From: JALYNX01 sp044867525 | Lineage (GTDB): Bacteria > Actinomycetota > Acidimicrobiia > Spongiisociales > ZC4RG35 | Direction of reading: 5' to 3' | Length of the DNA stretch: 64,000 nt | NCBI GenBank assembly: GCA_044867525.1 | Contig: JBIOVB010000016.1 | Coordinates: 62,001 to 126,000 of the forward strand | Part shown: one piece after another, positions 41,667 through 50,687 of the stretch | How positions within the stretch are numbered: position 1 is the stretch's first letter | Layout of the letters: the number at the start of each line of letters is the position of its first letter | Position numbers and translations under genes: made by a program | Notes under the pieces: model-generated | What the model was told of the DNA's origin: nothing | Seen by the model: only the letters and a program-made list of their open reading frames with translations | Database searches by the model: none

Positions 41667-42869
41667 TTAGCCGGCCCGGTCCGACAAGGAGCGGACCTCC
41701 AGTGCGAGCAGGCTGATAGTGGCCTGGGCCCGGGCACGTCTGTTCAGGATCTCACGGATCGAGTCGACGATCTCGATCTCGGAAGATGAAGGTTCCTTCG
41801 GCCCGGTTTCAGCATCGCTATCCGAGGTCGGACGGCGGCGGAACCCGAACCTGCGACCACGCTGCGCCCCAGGGCTCGGCGCCGGAGGCCCCTCGATCAG
41901 TGCCGCGGGCGCCATTCGGGCGACGTCACGCAGATTCCGCCCCGACGGCCCACCGACCTCGTCGGCCAGGTCGTCAATGAGGTGAGCCACCGTCACCCCG
42001 CGTCCGGCTGGATCGCCAGGGTCCAGGTCGGACCGGATATCTGCCCACCTCGCCTCGAAGTCGTCTCCGCCCCCGGGCCCGGCCACTTCGACGAGCCGCG
42101 CCACCGCGGCCTCCAGTTCGACGAGCAGCCTGGCGTCGACCGAGCCCGAGTCGAGCATGGCTCTGAGGTGGGAAAGCAGGGAATCCACACCCAGAGCCGG
42201 TCCTGACCGAGGCTGCGCCGCCATCGGGAACACGGCCGGATCTCCCAGCCCATCCTCGGCGAGCGCGGTGACCAGGTCGTCGACGACACTGCTGGCATCT
42301 CCGGTGGAGAGCCGATCGACCTGATTCAGGGCGAACACGAACTGCCTCCCGTACGCCGCGAGTGGCGAGATCAGGCCATGGTGCAATGCGGCGTCCCGGT
42401 ATTTCTCGGGATCGACCACCCACACCACCACGTCGACCGCGGGGAGAAGAGCTTCGACCCTCAGCCTGTGGTCCACCACGACGCTGTCGGTATCGGGAAG
42501 GTCGATCAGGCACAGCCAGCGCGGGCCGGGGGCCACTACCTGATTGTCGACACCGGCAGCCTCCAGGTAAGCGGCAATTTCCCCGGCTCGTGCCTCGGGT
42601 ACCAGCGCCAGGGGCTGGGCGGTTGTGGGCCGGGTACCGCCGACCACCGCGAGCTCGTCTCCGGCGATGGCGTTGAAGAGGCTGGATTTCCCGGAACCGG
42701 TTCCACCGGCAAGCGCTACCAGGAGGAGGTCGTCGGGACGCCGAAGTCGGGCTTCGATCCGGTCCCGTGCCCGGGCTATCGGCTCGAGATCAGGCTCCTC
42801 GACGACCCCGACGCTGTCGGCCAGCGCCTGGTCGAGGATCGGGAGGAGGTCCGCGATCGAGTCATGCAT
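41667..42869 (-). CDS. Dynamin-like GTPase, second of a pair
   Basis: A 400-residue protein. G1 is AGGTGSGKSS (54-63), the switch threonine is in GGTRPTTAQP, G3 is LIDLPDTDSV and G4 is FALNQVDRLS. After the G domain comes a helical region and a C-terminal basic/low-complexity stretch with GRRFGFRRRP. The ATG at 42869 overlaps the upstream GTPase gene by 8 bp. In actinomycetes paired dynamin-like GTPases (DynA/DynB) act in septum formation; the same job is a guess here. No membrane helix is clear. Confidence 0.75.
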   Translation of the reverse strand: MHDSIADLLPILDQALADSVGVVEEPDLEPIARARDRIEARLRRPDDLLLVALAGGTGSGKSSLFNAIAGDELAVVGGTRPTTAQPLALVPEARAGEIAAYLEAAGVDNQVVAPGPRWLCLIDLPDTDSVVVDHRLRVEALLPAVDVVVWVVDPEKYRDAALHHGLISPLAAYGRQFVFALNQVDRLSTGDASSVVDDLVTALAEDGLGDPAVFPMAAQPRSGPALGVDSLLSHLRAMLDSGSVDARLLVELEAAVARLVEVAGPGGGDDFEARWADIRSDLDPGDPAGRGVTVAHLIDDLADEVGGPSGRNLRDVARMAPAALIEGPPAPSPGAQRGRRFGFRRRPTSDSDAETGPKEPSSSEIEIVDSIREILNRRARAQATISLLALEVRSLSDRAG

Positions 42870-44358
42870 TGGCGAATGCCGAGAGGGCAACCGCCTCGGA
42901 GAGCGCGGCACGCGCCTCGTCCACGAGTGGGCGCGCCGGGACCGGGACAGCCACTTCGGATGTAAGCCAATCCCGCGTCACCTCGTACCCAGGCAGGAGT
43001 GCCTCGATCAACGCCGACTCTGCACTTTCCATCACCTGATCGCAGTCGTCGCCCACCAATGCCTGGAGCGATGCCCGGGCCTCATCGACATCGAGAACCG
43101 CCAGCTCTATCAGCAACGAGATGAGATAGGGGTCGTGGCCGGCGGCCATCGCCTCCAAACGGCTCGACCAAGATGCGATGGCGGAGGCTGTCGACTCCCG
43201 GTCCTGGGTGCGGACGCGCCGACTGTCGGCCTCACCGGCTGCGTGCAAGCACTCCTCCACCGCTGCCCGGAGATCGGATTCGACGGCGACGGTGAGGGCG
43301 ACGTCGAGCCATCGTCTGGTTGCCGCGACTTGTTGTGGCGACGGGGCGAGGCGGCGCAGTCTTCGTCGCACTCTGCGGTTCGAGAACCGGCGTAGAGCGG
43401 TGATCGCTTCGAGATCCATCGCGTGGTCGCTCACGTCGGGCAACTCGGGGAGCAGGCGCTCGATCTCCGGTGTGAAGCGGTCGCGGATGATCCTGGACAC
43501 GACCTCGGCGTCAGTCAGCGCCAGGTCGGCCTGGGCTATCAGATCCCGCGCCTCACCGAGTGTCGACCACAGCACCGATTTCATAATCTCGCTGCTGTGC
43601 TCCCTGTGCTTCGTCACTTCGGCCATCAAGCTGCGCCGTACCGATCGCACTGCGACCGACGGCACGACCGCTGCGCCCGCGCCGAGATGGTGCTCATGGA
43701 CCACCACCACCTCGCCGTCGAGGCCTTCCCGCTCCAGGACCCTACGAAAGTCGGCGACGGCTGCCCCGGACCCTGTGCTCACCCGATTCAGGACCATGAG
43801 CAGGGGGGCCCCGCGTGATCTCGCCCTCCTCATGACCTCCCAGGGCACCAGGTCGCCATAACGCATCGCAGAGCTGACAAAGACCACGATGTCGGCGTGG
43901 TCGATCATGATTTCCGACACCGCGCGATGTCGTGATGAGGTGGAGTCGATGTCGGGGGTGTCGACGAAAGTCATCGATGCGAGGATCGGTGCCACTCCAC
44001 CGACGGTCACGCATTCGACACCACCAACGGTCTGGTATCGATCCGGGTCGGCAGCGAGGACGACGGGCTCACGGGTGGTTGGCCGCAGAGGCCCGGTCTC
44101 GCTTACCTCGATACCCGAAAGCGAGTTGAGCAGCGTCGATTTACCGGCGCCGGTAGAGCCCGCGAACACGACAAGGAGCGGCCCGGGTGGGCCCTCGATC
44201 CGGGGCAGGAGGTACGAGCGGATCGCCCGCACCAGTCGATCTCTCGTCGCGCTGGGCCCGACTTCTCCGGGAATTTCGGGGAAGGCCAGGGTTTCCAACG
44301 AGCGCGCCAACCGCTCCAGGTCGGTGCTCAGATCGGCGGGTGCATTGATCGCCACCAT
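42862..44358 (-). CDS. Dynamin-like GTPase, first of a pair
   Basis: A 498-residue protein. G1 is FAGSTGAGKSTLLNSLSG (65-82), switch TGPLRPTTREPV, G3 FVDTPDIDST and a degenerate G4 LLMVLNRVSTG. The C-terminal ~250 residues are predicted helical, with FSNRRVRRRLRRLAPS as a basic patch. Starts: ATG 44358, or GTG 44364 two codons earlier; neither has a clear ribosome site. Two unequal dynamin-like proteins made from overlapping genes suggest a hetero-oligomer, as in streptomycete DynAB or mycobacterial IniAC. mscS follows, which fits a membrane-stress or membrane-shaping role. Confidence 0.78.
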   Translation of the reverse strand: MVAINAPADLSTDLERLARSLETLAFPEIPGEVGPSATRDRLVRAIRSYLLPRIEGPPGPLLVVFAGSTGAGKSTLLNSLSGIEVSETGPLRPTTREPVVLAADPDRYQTVGGVECVTVGGVAPILASMTFVDTPDIDSTSSRHRAVSEIMIDHADIVVFVSSAMRYGDLVPWEVMRRARSRGAPLLMVLNRVSTGSGAAVADFRRVLEREGLDGEVVVVHEHHLGAGAAVVPSVAVRSVRRSLMAEVTKHREHSSEIMKSVLWSTLGEARDLIAQADLALTDAEVVSRIIRDRFTPEIERLLPELPDVSDHAMDLEAITALRRFSNRRVRRRLRRLAPSPQQVAATRRWLDVALTVAVESDLRAAVEECLHAAGEADSRRVRTQDRESTASAIASWSSRLEAMAAGHDPYLISLLIELAVLDVDEARASLQALVGDDCDQVMESAESALIEALLPGYEVTRDWLTSEVAVPVPARPLVDEARAALSEAVALSAFANA

Positions 44359-44416
44359 CTTCACGAAATTGTGGCATGGCGCCGGATCAGATCACGGCAT
44401 GCGGGGGGACTCGATC

Positions 44417-45292
44417 TCAGCCGGTCCAGCCCCCGGCCGGCCTCTCGAACCAGACGTGGACCTGGCCGGTCCCCGTCGCGTTCTCGTAGTCGGAGTACAT
44501 CTCGCCGATGGCCGCGCACTCCCGACCACCGATCGCCCCCAGCATCATGAGGTAATGGCCGAAGTTTCCCTCCGGCGCGTACTCGAAGTAGTCGTCCATG
44601 GTGTCGACCAGCCGGGCGTGGTCGCCGGCGCGCATCATCTCCAGCCTCTCCTCGTCGGCTGCCCGGGCCTCGGGGGTGATGATGTGTATTGGGTCCGACG
44701 CCTCGTGTTTGGGCAACTCCTTCAGCGGCCAGAACGTGTGGCTCATCCCGCCGGAGGCGAGGATCACAACTCGCCGATCGAGCCGTGCGATTGCCTCGCC
44801 GATTGCCTCGCCCATCGTCATGAAGTCGTCGGTGTCACCGGTCTGCACCACCGACACCGAGACCACGTTCTCGTCGCTGCGCAGGTAGTAGAGGAGGTTG
44901 ATCGTCGCGTAGTAGACAGGGAGGTAGTCGTCCTCTGAGGCGTGGGTCGGGGTGCCCAATTCTGAGCCGAGGTCGGCGGCAAGCTTCGCCAGCTCGGGGT
45001 CGCCGCTGTATTCGTATGGAATCCGGGCCATGCCCCGGGGGAGCTCGGAAGAGGTGAAGATCCCCTCACGCTTCTCGTGCGCGGAGAGGATGTGCTCGAC
45101 CGTGGAGAACCAGTGGGAGTCGACGATCACGATGGTGTCGGGCCGCAGCCGATCGAAGACCTCGGTGCGCAGCCGCCTCAACCCCGGGACGAGGCTGATC
45201 TCGTTGCCTTCGTTGATCTCGAGACGGGTCGCCTCGTCGAACATGATGGTGGGGGCATGACTGATCAGCCCTGCGCCGACGACCTCACCCAT
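44417..45292 (-). CDS. Extradiol ring-cleavage dioxygenase (homoprotocatechuate 2,3-dioxygenase-like)
   Basis: LigB-superfamily (class III) dioxygenase of 291 residues. The iron histidines are H12 in LISHAPTIM and H60 in VIVDSHWFS. The blocks EGIFTSSELPRGM, SGDPELA, VILASGGMSHTF and ENATGTGQVHVWF resemble E. coli HpaD, which opens 3,4-dihydroxyphenylacetate. AGGAGG (plus strand CCTCCT about 45299-45304) is an excellent ribosome site. It is 39 bp behind the MarR gene on the same strand and near an HpaE-like dehydrogenase, which supports this substrate; other catechol substrates remain possible. Confidence 0.85.
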   Translation of the reverse strand: MGEVVGAGLISHAPTIMFDEATRLEINEGNEISLVPGLRRLRTEVFDRLRPDTIVIVDSHWFSTVEHILSAHEKREGIFTSSELPRGMARIPYEYSGDPELAKLAADLGSELGTPTHASEDDYLPVYYATINLLYYLRSDENVVSVSVVQTGDTDDFMTMGEAIGEAIARLDRRVVILASGGMSHTFWPLKELPKHEASDPIHIITPEARAADEERLEMMRAGDHARLVDTMDDYFEYAPEGNFGHYLMMLGAIGGRECAAIGEMYSDYENATGTGQVHVWFERPAGGWTG

Positions 45293-45331
45293 ATAGGTCC
45301 TCCTCGAATTCGTTAGGCAGCAAATGAAACC

Positions 45332-45877
45332 CTACCCGGAGGGCGGTGAACCGGCCACGAGGGGGACCCCGTCGGCGGTGGCGGTGACCTGACGCAGCAG
45401 ACGGGCCAATTCGAGGCGCTCTTCAGGATCCAGTGCGGCGGTGAACTTGGCCTCGTACCGGTTGAACCGTGGAAACACTGCCTCGATCACGTCCAGACCC
45501 GGGTCTAGGAGATGGACGGTGACCCGTCGCCCATCCTCGGGATGTCGCCTCCTTTCCACCAGCCCACCCTTTTCCAGAGTGCCCAGCATCCCGCTCAGGG
45601 TCCCTTTGGCCAGGCCGCAGTCCTCGGCGAGTTGAGCGGTCTCTCGCTCTCCCCAGACCCAGAGGACGAAAAGTATGGTGAAACCGCCCCAGGACAGGCC
45701 CTCGGGCGCAAGAACCTCGCGTTCCATCCGGTGGCGCACCGCATTGGCGGCCCGATAGATGTTGGACACCGCAAGCATCGCCTCGAAGTCGAGGGGCCGG
45801 TCGCCGAGTCGGGCCCTGATGTCCCGTTCGGCCTCCAGCACTATTTCCGGATCATGGTCTCTTAGGGGGCCGGGCAT
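45332..45877 (-). CDS. MarR-family transcriptional regulator of the aromatic genes
   Basis: A 181-residue winged-helix protein. The recognition region is AQLAEDCGLAKGTLSGMLGT and the wing is VERRRHPEDGRRVTVHLLD, both typical of MarR. It is divergent from the HpaE-like gene with only 36 bp between the starts and precedes the dioxygenase. HpcR/HpaR of the homoprotocatechuate pathway are MarR proteins, so it is the likely repressor of both sides, released by the aromatic substrate. The ATG at 45877 fits the usual N-terminus. Confidence 0.85.
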   Translation of the reverse strand: MPGPLRDHDPEIVLEAERDIRARLGDRPLDFEAMLAVSNIYRAANAVRHRMEREVLAPEGLSWGGFTILFVLWVWGERETAQLAEDCGLAKGTLSGMLGTLEKGGLVERRRHPEDGRRVTVHLLDPGLDVIEAVFPRFNRYEAKFTAALDPEERLELARLLRQVTATADGVPLVAGSPPSG

Positions 45878-45897
45878 GAGTTCACTGAGGAGCAGAA

Positions 45898-45910
45898 GTC
45901 TATATTTGAC
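45898..45910. promoter_or_regulatory. Possible MarR operator and leaderless promoter between marR and the aldehyde dehydrogenase
   Basis: GTCTATATTTGAC is an imperfect palindrome (GTC/GAC arms) in the 36-bp divergent gap. It contains TATATT (45901-45906), a -10 box that would start the plus-strand RNA right at the TTG 45914, and TATAGA on the minus strand for marR. A bound MarR dimer would block both. No experimental support. Confidence 0.35.
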
Positions 45911-45913
45911 CTG

Positions 45914-47389
45914 TTGACCAACACCCTGCCCAGCGCACGCGTCGACATCTCCGACCTTTCGGTCTCCCCTGATCACTACATCGGAGGCAGGCGGGTGTCG
46001 TCGGTGGCGACGTTCGAGGCCCGCTCCCCTCTCGACTGGGAGTGGAAGCTCGCCGATGTCGCCCGTGGCGATGCCCTCACCGCCGACGCCGCGGTCAGCG
46101 CCGCAGTCGAGGCCTTCCCTGATTGGTCCGGCCGATCGGCCCACGAGCGAGGTGAGTTCCTGAATCGCCTCGCCGACCTCATCGACGAGAGCATCGAAGC
46201 AATCGCCCAGGTCGAGTGTGTCGACATGGCCATGCTCCTGGAGAGTCTGCGCGCCCGGGGGATCCATCGCGGTGCGGAGAACTTTCGCAATTACGCCGGG
46301 TTGGCGGCTGGTTATCAGGGTCGAAGCTGGTCATCGAAAGGCACCAACAACCAGGTGCAGCGGATGCCTGCCGGCCCCGCGGTGATCATCACCCCCTGGA
46401 ACGCCCCGTGGATCCTCTCCACCTGGAAGCTGGCCCCTGCGCTCGCCGCCGGGAACCCGGTGATCCTCAAGCCTGCAGAGTGGGCTCCGCTGTCCGCCTC
46501 TGTCCTCGCCGACCTCGCCGATCAGGCGGGGCTCCCGCCGGGGGTTCTCAACGTGGTCCAAGGGATCGGGGAGGAAGTCGGGGCGGCGCTGGTCTCCGAT
46601 CGCCGGGTGCGGCGGATCTCATTCACCGGATCGCCGGAGACCGCCCGACACATCGGGGTGGCCGCTGCGCGCAACATCGTCCCCTTCACCGCGGAGTTGG
46701 GGGGAAAGGGCCCCCTGCTGGTGTTCGCCGACTCGGACCTCGAGGCGGCGGCCCGCAAGGCCGCCCTCCAGTACGACGACGCAGGCCAGGTCTGCCTCGC
46801 CGGGACCCGCCTCATCGTCGAGCGATCGGTGTCGAGCGAGTTCTTGGACATGTTCCACCGTTTCACAGACGAACACGTCCTCGGTGACAGCAGGAGCCCG
46901 CAGACCACGATCAGCCCGCTGATCCACCCCGATCATCTGGCTCGTGTCGAGGGTTTCGTGGGGCGAGCTCGTGCCGCCGGTGATCGCATCGTTCGGGGCG
47001 GGGAGCGCTGGAAGCAGGATGGGCTCTGGTACGAGCCCACTCTCATCGAGCCCAAGTCCAACGATTCCGAGGTCGTGCAGCGCGAGGTGTTCGGACCGGT
47101 GTTGACCTACCAGACCTTCGGTGACGAGGAAGAAGCCGTCGACCTAGCCAACTCCACCCAATACGGCCTGTCGGGGATCGTCTACACCGGGTCCGAGGAG
47201 AGGGCGCTTCGGGTGGGGCGGGAGATTCGTGCCGGGACCATCTGGGTCAACACATTCCTGGTCAGGGATCTGACTGCGCCCTTCGGTGGCTGCCGGATCT
47301 CGGGTATCGGCCGGGAGGGCGGCGATTACGCCCTGGATTTCCATTCCGAGTTGAAGACGGTCCAGATCAGCCAGGGAACGGTGGAGTGA
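45914..47389 (+). CDS. Aldehyde dehydrogenase, HpaE-like
   Basis: NAD(P)-dependent aldehyde dehydrogenase of 491 residues. IITPWNAPWILSTWKLAPAL, LKPAEWAPL and FTGSPETARHI form the cofactor site; the general base glutamate is in TAELGGKGP and the nucleophile cysteine (about C293) in DAGQVCLAGTR. With the HpaD-like dioxygenase and MarR beside it, oxidation of 5-carboxymethyl-2-hydroxymuconic semialdehyde is the likely reaction. The only usable start is TTG at 45914; with a -10 box 7 bp upstream the mRNA is probably leaderless. Confidence 0.85.
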   Translation: MTNTLPSARVDISDLSVSPDHYIGGRRVSSVATFEARSPLDWEWKLADVARGDALTADAAVSAAVEAFPDWSGRSAHERGEFLNRLADLIDESIEAIAQVECVDMAMLLESLRARGIHRGAENFRNYAGLAAGYQGRSWSSKGTNNQVQRMPAGPAVIITPWNAPWILSTWKLAPALAAGNPVILKPAEWAPLSASVLADLADQAGLPPGVLNVVQGIGEEVGAALVSDRRVRRISFTGSPETARHIGVAAARNIVPFTAELGGKGPLLVFADSDLEAAARKAALQYDDAGQVCLAGTRLIVERSVSSEFLDMFHRFTDEHVLGDSRSPQTTISPLIHPDHLARVEGFVGRARAAGDRIVRGGERWKQDGLWYEPTLIEPKSNDSEVVQREVFGPVLTYQTFGDEEEAVDLANSTQYGLSGIVYTGSEERALRVGREIRAGTIWVNTFLVRDLTAPFGGCRISGIGREGGDYALDFHSELKTVQISQGTVE

Positions 47390-47639
47390 GCGGTGGAGCC
47401 TGAGCCCGCTCTGAGGTGGCTGAAGACAACCTGTCGAAGCGGATCACGCACGGGATCTACACGAGGACCAGCCCCCTCGGCCACGCCTACACCACGGGAC
47501 CCGACCCGCCGGGGAAACAGGGGTCGCCCTCGCCCTCCGTTGGAGCACTGTCGAGCTGGAGTGGGTCACTCGTGACCTGCCTGGCAGGAGTCCTATCGGT
47601 ACCTAAGTAGTCACGGATGTGCAATTCCGTCTGCAGCGG
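47390..47639. other. Intergenic stretch with no clear gene
   Basis: These 250 bp hold only short open frames (the longest, 47416-47610 plus strand, 64 codons, starts LSKRITHGIYTRTSPLGHAY; no homology recognised and no ribosome site). Base composition falls from its 3' part onward into the lipoprotein gene. No terminator with a T-run is seen. Confidence 0.5.
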
Positions 47640-48206
47640 TCAGGTCGCAGGTCGCAACCCGCATGCCTCGGCCACTTGATCGTCGATTTCGGTGACTCGC
47701 GGGTCGTCGAGTCGATTACCTGAGTCGTCCAAGGGAAAGACGTCACCGCCGAGTGTCCCATTTGCTATCAGAAACCAACCGTCGCTTGCAGCGATGACCT
47801 CCCCCGGATGTGCCGGATCGCCGGTGACTCGGCAAACAGCGGAAGCATCTCGCGCTGTGGCACCCAGCAAGAAGGGTTGAATTTGATAGGTACATCGATC
47901 GTCTACGACTTCGGCACAGTCCACACCGCCAATTCCGCTCGTGCCAGATTCGGGCGGATCACACAATTCCTCGGCGAACTCGCCGAACTCTGGAACTGAA
48001 ATAACGAGGACACCGCAACTGCCGATGCTGAAAGCCTCAGCCGTGACACCGTCCACAGTCATCTCGAATAGCGGCTGCTCCGACGGTCGTTCGACATGGT
48101 CTACAAACTCCGGCACCGCCGGAGTGCCCACCCGACTCGTACAGGCTGTGAGTAGCGAGGCGGCTGCGACGGCCAGAAGAAGACGCAACGGGCGAGTGCG
48201 ATTCAC
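47640..48206 (-). CDS. Unknown lipoprotein
   Basis: A 188-residue exported lipoprotein with signal peptide and lipobox SLLTAC (C22). The mature part has six cysteines (for example GSCGVLVI, ELCDPP, VDCAEVVDDRCTY), suggesting disulphides. No family is recognised. Codon use is less GC-biased than in its neighbours, with many A/T third positions, so it may be a recent arrival. Start is GTG at 48206. It stands alone with non-coding DNA on both sides (48207-48357 holds nothing I can name apart from a weak 6-bp hairpin CCGGTC/GACCGG near 48330). Confidence 0.65.
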   Translation of the reverse strand: MNRTRPLRLLLAVAAASLLTACTSRVGTPAVPEFVDHVERPSEQPLFEMTVDGVTAEAFSIGSCGVLVISVPEFGEFAEELCDPPESGTSGIGGVDCAEVVDDRCTYQIQPFLLGATARDASAVCRVTGDPAHPGEVIAASDGWFLIANGTLGGDVFPLDDSGNRLDDPRVTEIDDQVAEACGLRPAT

Positions 48207-48357
48207 GTTGGCAATTGAAGTCGCTTGATGCCCAATCAGTACCTAGGGACGCCAACAACTCGAACCAGCTTTTAGCGCCTACATGAGCGAGCGTACCGAC
48301 GAGAGCCTCTGGGAGTATGCGGCGCTCCGGTCCGATGACCGGGCACTTCTGTCCCTG

Positions 48358-49812
48358 CTACCAGTTGACCGCGATGTACTTGGTCTCCAGATACTCGTCC
48401 ATGCCTTCGTGGGAGCCCTCACGGCCGATCCCGGAGTGCTTGACCCCCCCGAAAGGCGCCGCTGGGTCGGATACCAGGCCTCGATTGAGGCCCACCATCC
48501 CCGACTCGATGGCCTCGGCCACCCTCAGCCCTCGGGCCAGGTCATCGGTGTAGAGGTAGGAGGCCAACCCGTAGGGGGTGTCGTTGGCGAGGGCGATCGC
48601 CTCCTCGTCGCTTTCGAAGGTCACCACCGGCGCCACCGGGCCGAAGATCTCCTGTTGCAGGATGTCGGCGTCGGCAGGCACTCCGCCGAGCACCGTCGGG
48701 GAGTAGTAGTAACCGACTCGATCGGGCACCGTGGCTCCGGTGACCACCGCGGCGCCGTCGTCGACGGCCGACTGGACCAGGGACGAGATGTCATCCCGAG
48801 CCCGCCCATTGATCATCGGGCCCACCTGATTGGAGCGGTCGATCCCCGGTCCCACCTTCAGGGCGCTCATCGCGCCGGCGAGCATGTTGGTGAACTCTCC
48901 GGCAACCGCCTCATGGACCAGGAACCGATTGGCCGCGGTGCATGCTTCGCCGGCATTCCGCATCTTGGCGACCATGGCTCCCTCCAGAGCGGCACCGAGA
49001 TCGGCGTCGTCGAAGACGAGAAACGGTGCGTTACCGCCCAGCTCCATGGACACCCGGAGAACCTGGTCGGAGGCCACCTGGAGCAGGGTCCGGCCCACCT
49101 CGGTCGATCCTGTGAACGAAAGCTTCCTCACCCGCGGGTCCCGGAGAACGGTCTCGATGACTCCCGACGAGCCTTTGGCCACGATCACGTTGACCACACC
49201 GGGCGGAAGGCCCGCCTCCTCCATCAGGTGGACCACGGCCAGCGTGGTGAGCGGGGCATCGGATGCCGGTTTGACGATGGCGGTGCAGCCGGCAGCGAGG
49301 GCCGGGCCCAGCTTCCTGGTCGCCATCGCTGCGGGAAAGTTCCATGGAGTGACCATGACCGAAACCCCCACCGGCTGGCGGAGAGTCATGATCCGCTTGT
49401 CGCCTGCAGGCGCCGTTCGCACCTCGCCGCCGACCCGGGCCGCCTCCTCGGAGAACCACCTGAAGAACTCGGCGGCGTAGCGGACCTCGGCGAGGGCATC
49501 GGCAAACGCCTTGCCGTTCTCGAGCACGATCAACTCCGCCAGGTCCTCTTCCCGGGCCCGCATCATGTCGAATGTGCGCCTCAGGATCTCACCACGTTCC
49601 CGGGGAGCCGTGGCCGCCCATGGCTTGGCCGCGTCGTGCGCCGCCGTCACCGCCTCCTCGCCGTGGCTCGCCTCGGCCAAGCCCACGTCCACAAGCACTT
49701 CTTCGGTGGCCGGGTCGACAACGGACATCTCACCGGTGCCCTCGACCCATTTCCCACCTATGTACAGGCCGGTCTTTCCGCCGGCCCTCAGCTCGTCGAG
49801 AATCGCAGTCAT
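48358..49812 (-). CDS. gabD: NAD(P)-dependent succinate-semialdehyde-type dehydrogenase
   Basis: Aldehyde dehydrogenase of 484 residues. VMVTPWNFPAAMATRKLGPA, IVKPASDAPL and FTGSTEVGRTLL match the succinic-semialdehyde dehydrogenase group; the base is in SMELGGNAP and the nucleophile is about C290 in NAGEACTAANRF. HSGIGREGSHEGMDEYLETK closes the protein as in GabD. It starts with an ATGA overlap on the acetoacetate-decarboxylase-like gene, so both are co-translated. The gabD name is by family; glutarate or other semialdehydes are possible substrates, and in meta-cleavage the next step from HpaI also yields succinic semialdehyde. Confidence 0.85.
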   Translation of the reverse strand: MTAILDELRAGGKTGLYIGGKWVEGTGEMSVVDPATEEVLVDVGLAEASHGEEAVTAAHDAAKPWAATAPRERGEILRRTFDMMRAREEDLAELIVLENGKAFADALAEVRYAAEFFRWFSEEAARVGGEVRTAPAGDKRIMTLRQPVGVSVMVTPWNFPAAMATRKLGPALAAGCTAIVKPASDAPLTTLAVVHLMEEAGLPPGVVNVIVAKGSSGVIETVLRDPRVRKLSFTGSTEVGRTLLQVASDQVLRVSMELGGNAPFLVFDDADLGAALEGAMVAKMRNAGEACTAANRFLVHEAVAGEFTNMLAGAMSALKVGPGIDRSNQVGPMINGRARDDISSLVQSAVDDGAAVVTGATVPDRVGYYYSPTVLGGVPADADILQQEIFGPVAPVVTFESDEEAIALANDTPYGLASYLYTDDLARGLRVAEAIESGMVGLNRGLVSDPAAPFGGVKHSGIGREGSHEGMDEYLETKYIAVNW

Positions 49813-50618
49813 CCGCCTTCCACCTCCACGGGAACGGTACGCCGGAGTGTCGTCCCCTGTCTCCAGGTGACTCCAACCCGGTGGTAATAGCCACCGATCA
49901 TCTCGAGTGGCTCCAGGCCCGCCAATTCCTCTGTGGGCGAATCGAACAGATCAAGAGACGCCGACCCGGCCCATACATCCGCCGTCTCCCCGTCCTCACC
50001 CCTCATCGTCACCAACTCGTCCAGGGAGTCGACGCCGTCGGACTCGATCGTCGGCCACCAGCGGTTGTGGAGCATTTGATGCCCGTTGACGAAGCCGGGG
50101 CGTTCGGCCGCGGCCTCCAGGGTGACCACAGCCTCTGCGATTCGCCTCCCGGACACCGACAGTGTGGCCCCGAAGCGTCCGCCAGGCTCGAGGCGGGGCC
50201 CGGCGCGCCCGATCTCCACGGGCCGGGTCATCCAAATCTCACCCAGCTTCTTTGGGTACCCCTGGTGATAGCCGCGGACCATGGCGAAGTCCTTGTCCAC
50301 CCAGATGTACGGGCATCGACTCCAGAGGGTGCCCTCCCATTCGCAGCGAACGACCACGAAGCACTCTTTGTATTGGGCTCGAACCGGATCGAGGATCTCC
50401 TCGAATCCGTCGCCGCAGCTCTGCCAGTCCGCCCAGATCACGGCAACCGCGCCCGGGTCATCGTCGGCGGGCGCGAGGCCCTCAGGCAAGAGCGCGGCCA
50501 CGCGCTCGGGGTGGGTCCGGTACTCGACGGTGAGCATCTCACCCGAGTAGTGCCACGGCGGTGGTGGCAAGAGCGAGGAACGTCCCTCTGGGGTGCGTGG
50601 GAAGAGAAATCCGGGCAT
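49809..50618 (-). CDS. Acetoacetate-decarboxylase-family protein
   Basis: A 269-residue protein of the ADC fold. The Schiff-base lysine pair is K123-K124 in GYPKKLGEIWM, matching the Lys115/116 pair of clostridial acetoacetate decarboxylase; the block VEYRTHPERVAALLPEGL is the usual N-terminal region. Many actinobacterial members act on other keto or enol acids, so it may decarboxylate or hydrate an aromatic ring-cleavage product. It is the first gene of a unit with the semialdehyde dehydrogenase and is divergent from the PLP decarboxylase (69 bp). Confidence 0.8.
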   Translation of the reverse strand: MPGFLFPRTPEGRSSLLPPPPWHYSGEMLTVEYRTHPERVAALLPEGLAPADDDPGAVAVIWADWQSCGDGFEEILDPVRAQYKECFVVVRCEWEGTLWSRCPYIWVDKDFAMVRGYHQGYPKKLGEIWMTRPVEIGRAGPRLEPGGRFGATLSVSGRRIAEAVVTLEAAAERPGFVNGHQMLHNRWWPTIESDGVDSLDELVTMRGEDGETADVWAGSASLDLFDSPTEELAGLEPLEMIGGYYHRVGVTWRQGTTLRRTVPVEVEGG

Positions 50619-50687
50619 CGTGGTCGCCGATCATCGTAGGCCCGCGGGTGCCGACTACCCGTCGCCGGTGGGCTACCTTGAGCCTCC

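Noticed and set aside
41716..41727. Another copy of the TAGTGGCC repeat end
   Set aside because: Single arm inside the coding 3' end of the GTPase gene, without a partner arm; probably chance.
48283..49887. 534-codon open frame on the plus strand over gabD
   Set aside because: It is antisense to an aldehyde dehydrogenase with full active-site motifs; long empty frames are expected at this GC content, and its protein is low-complexity G/H/R-rich without homology.
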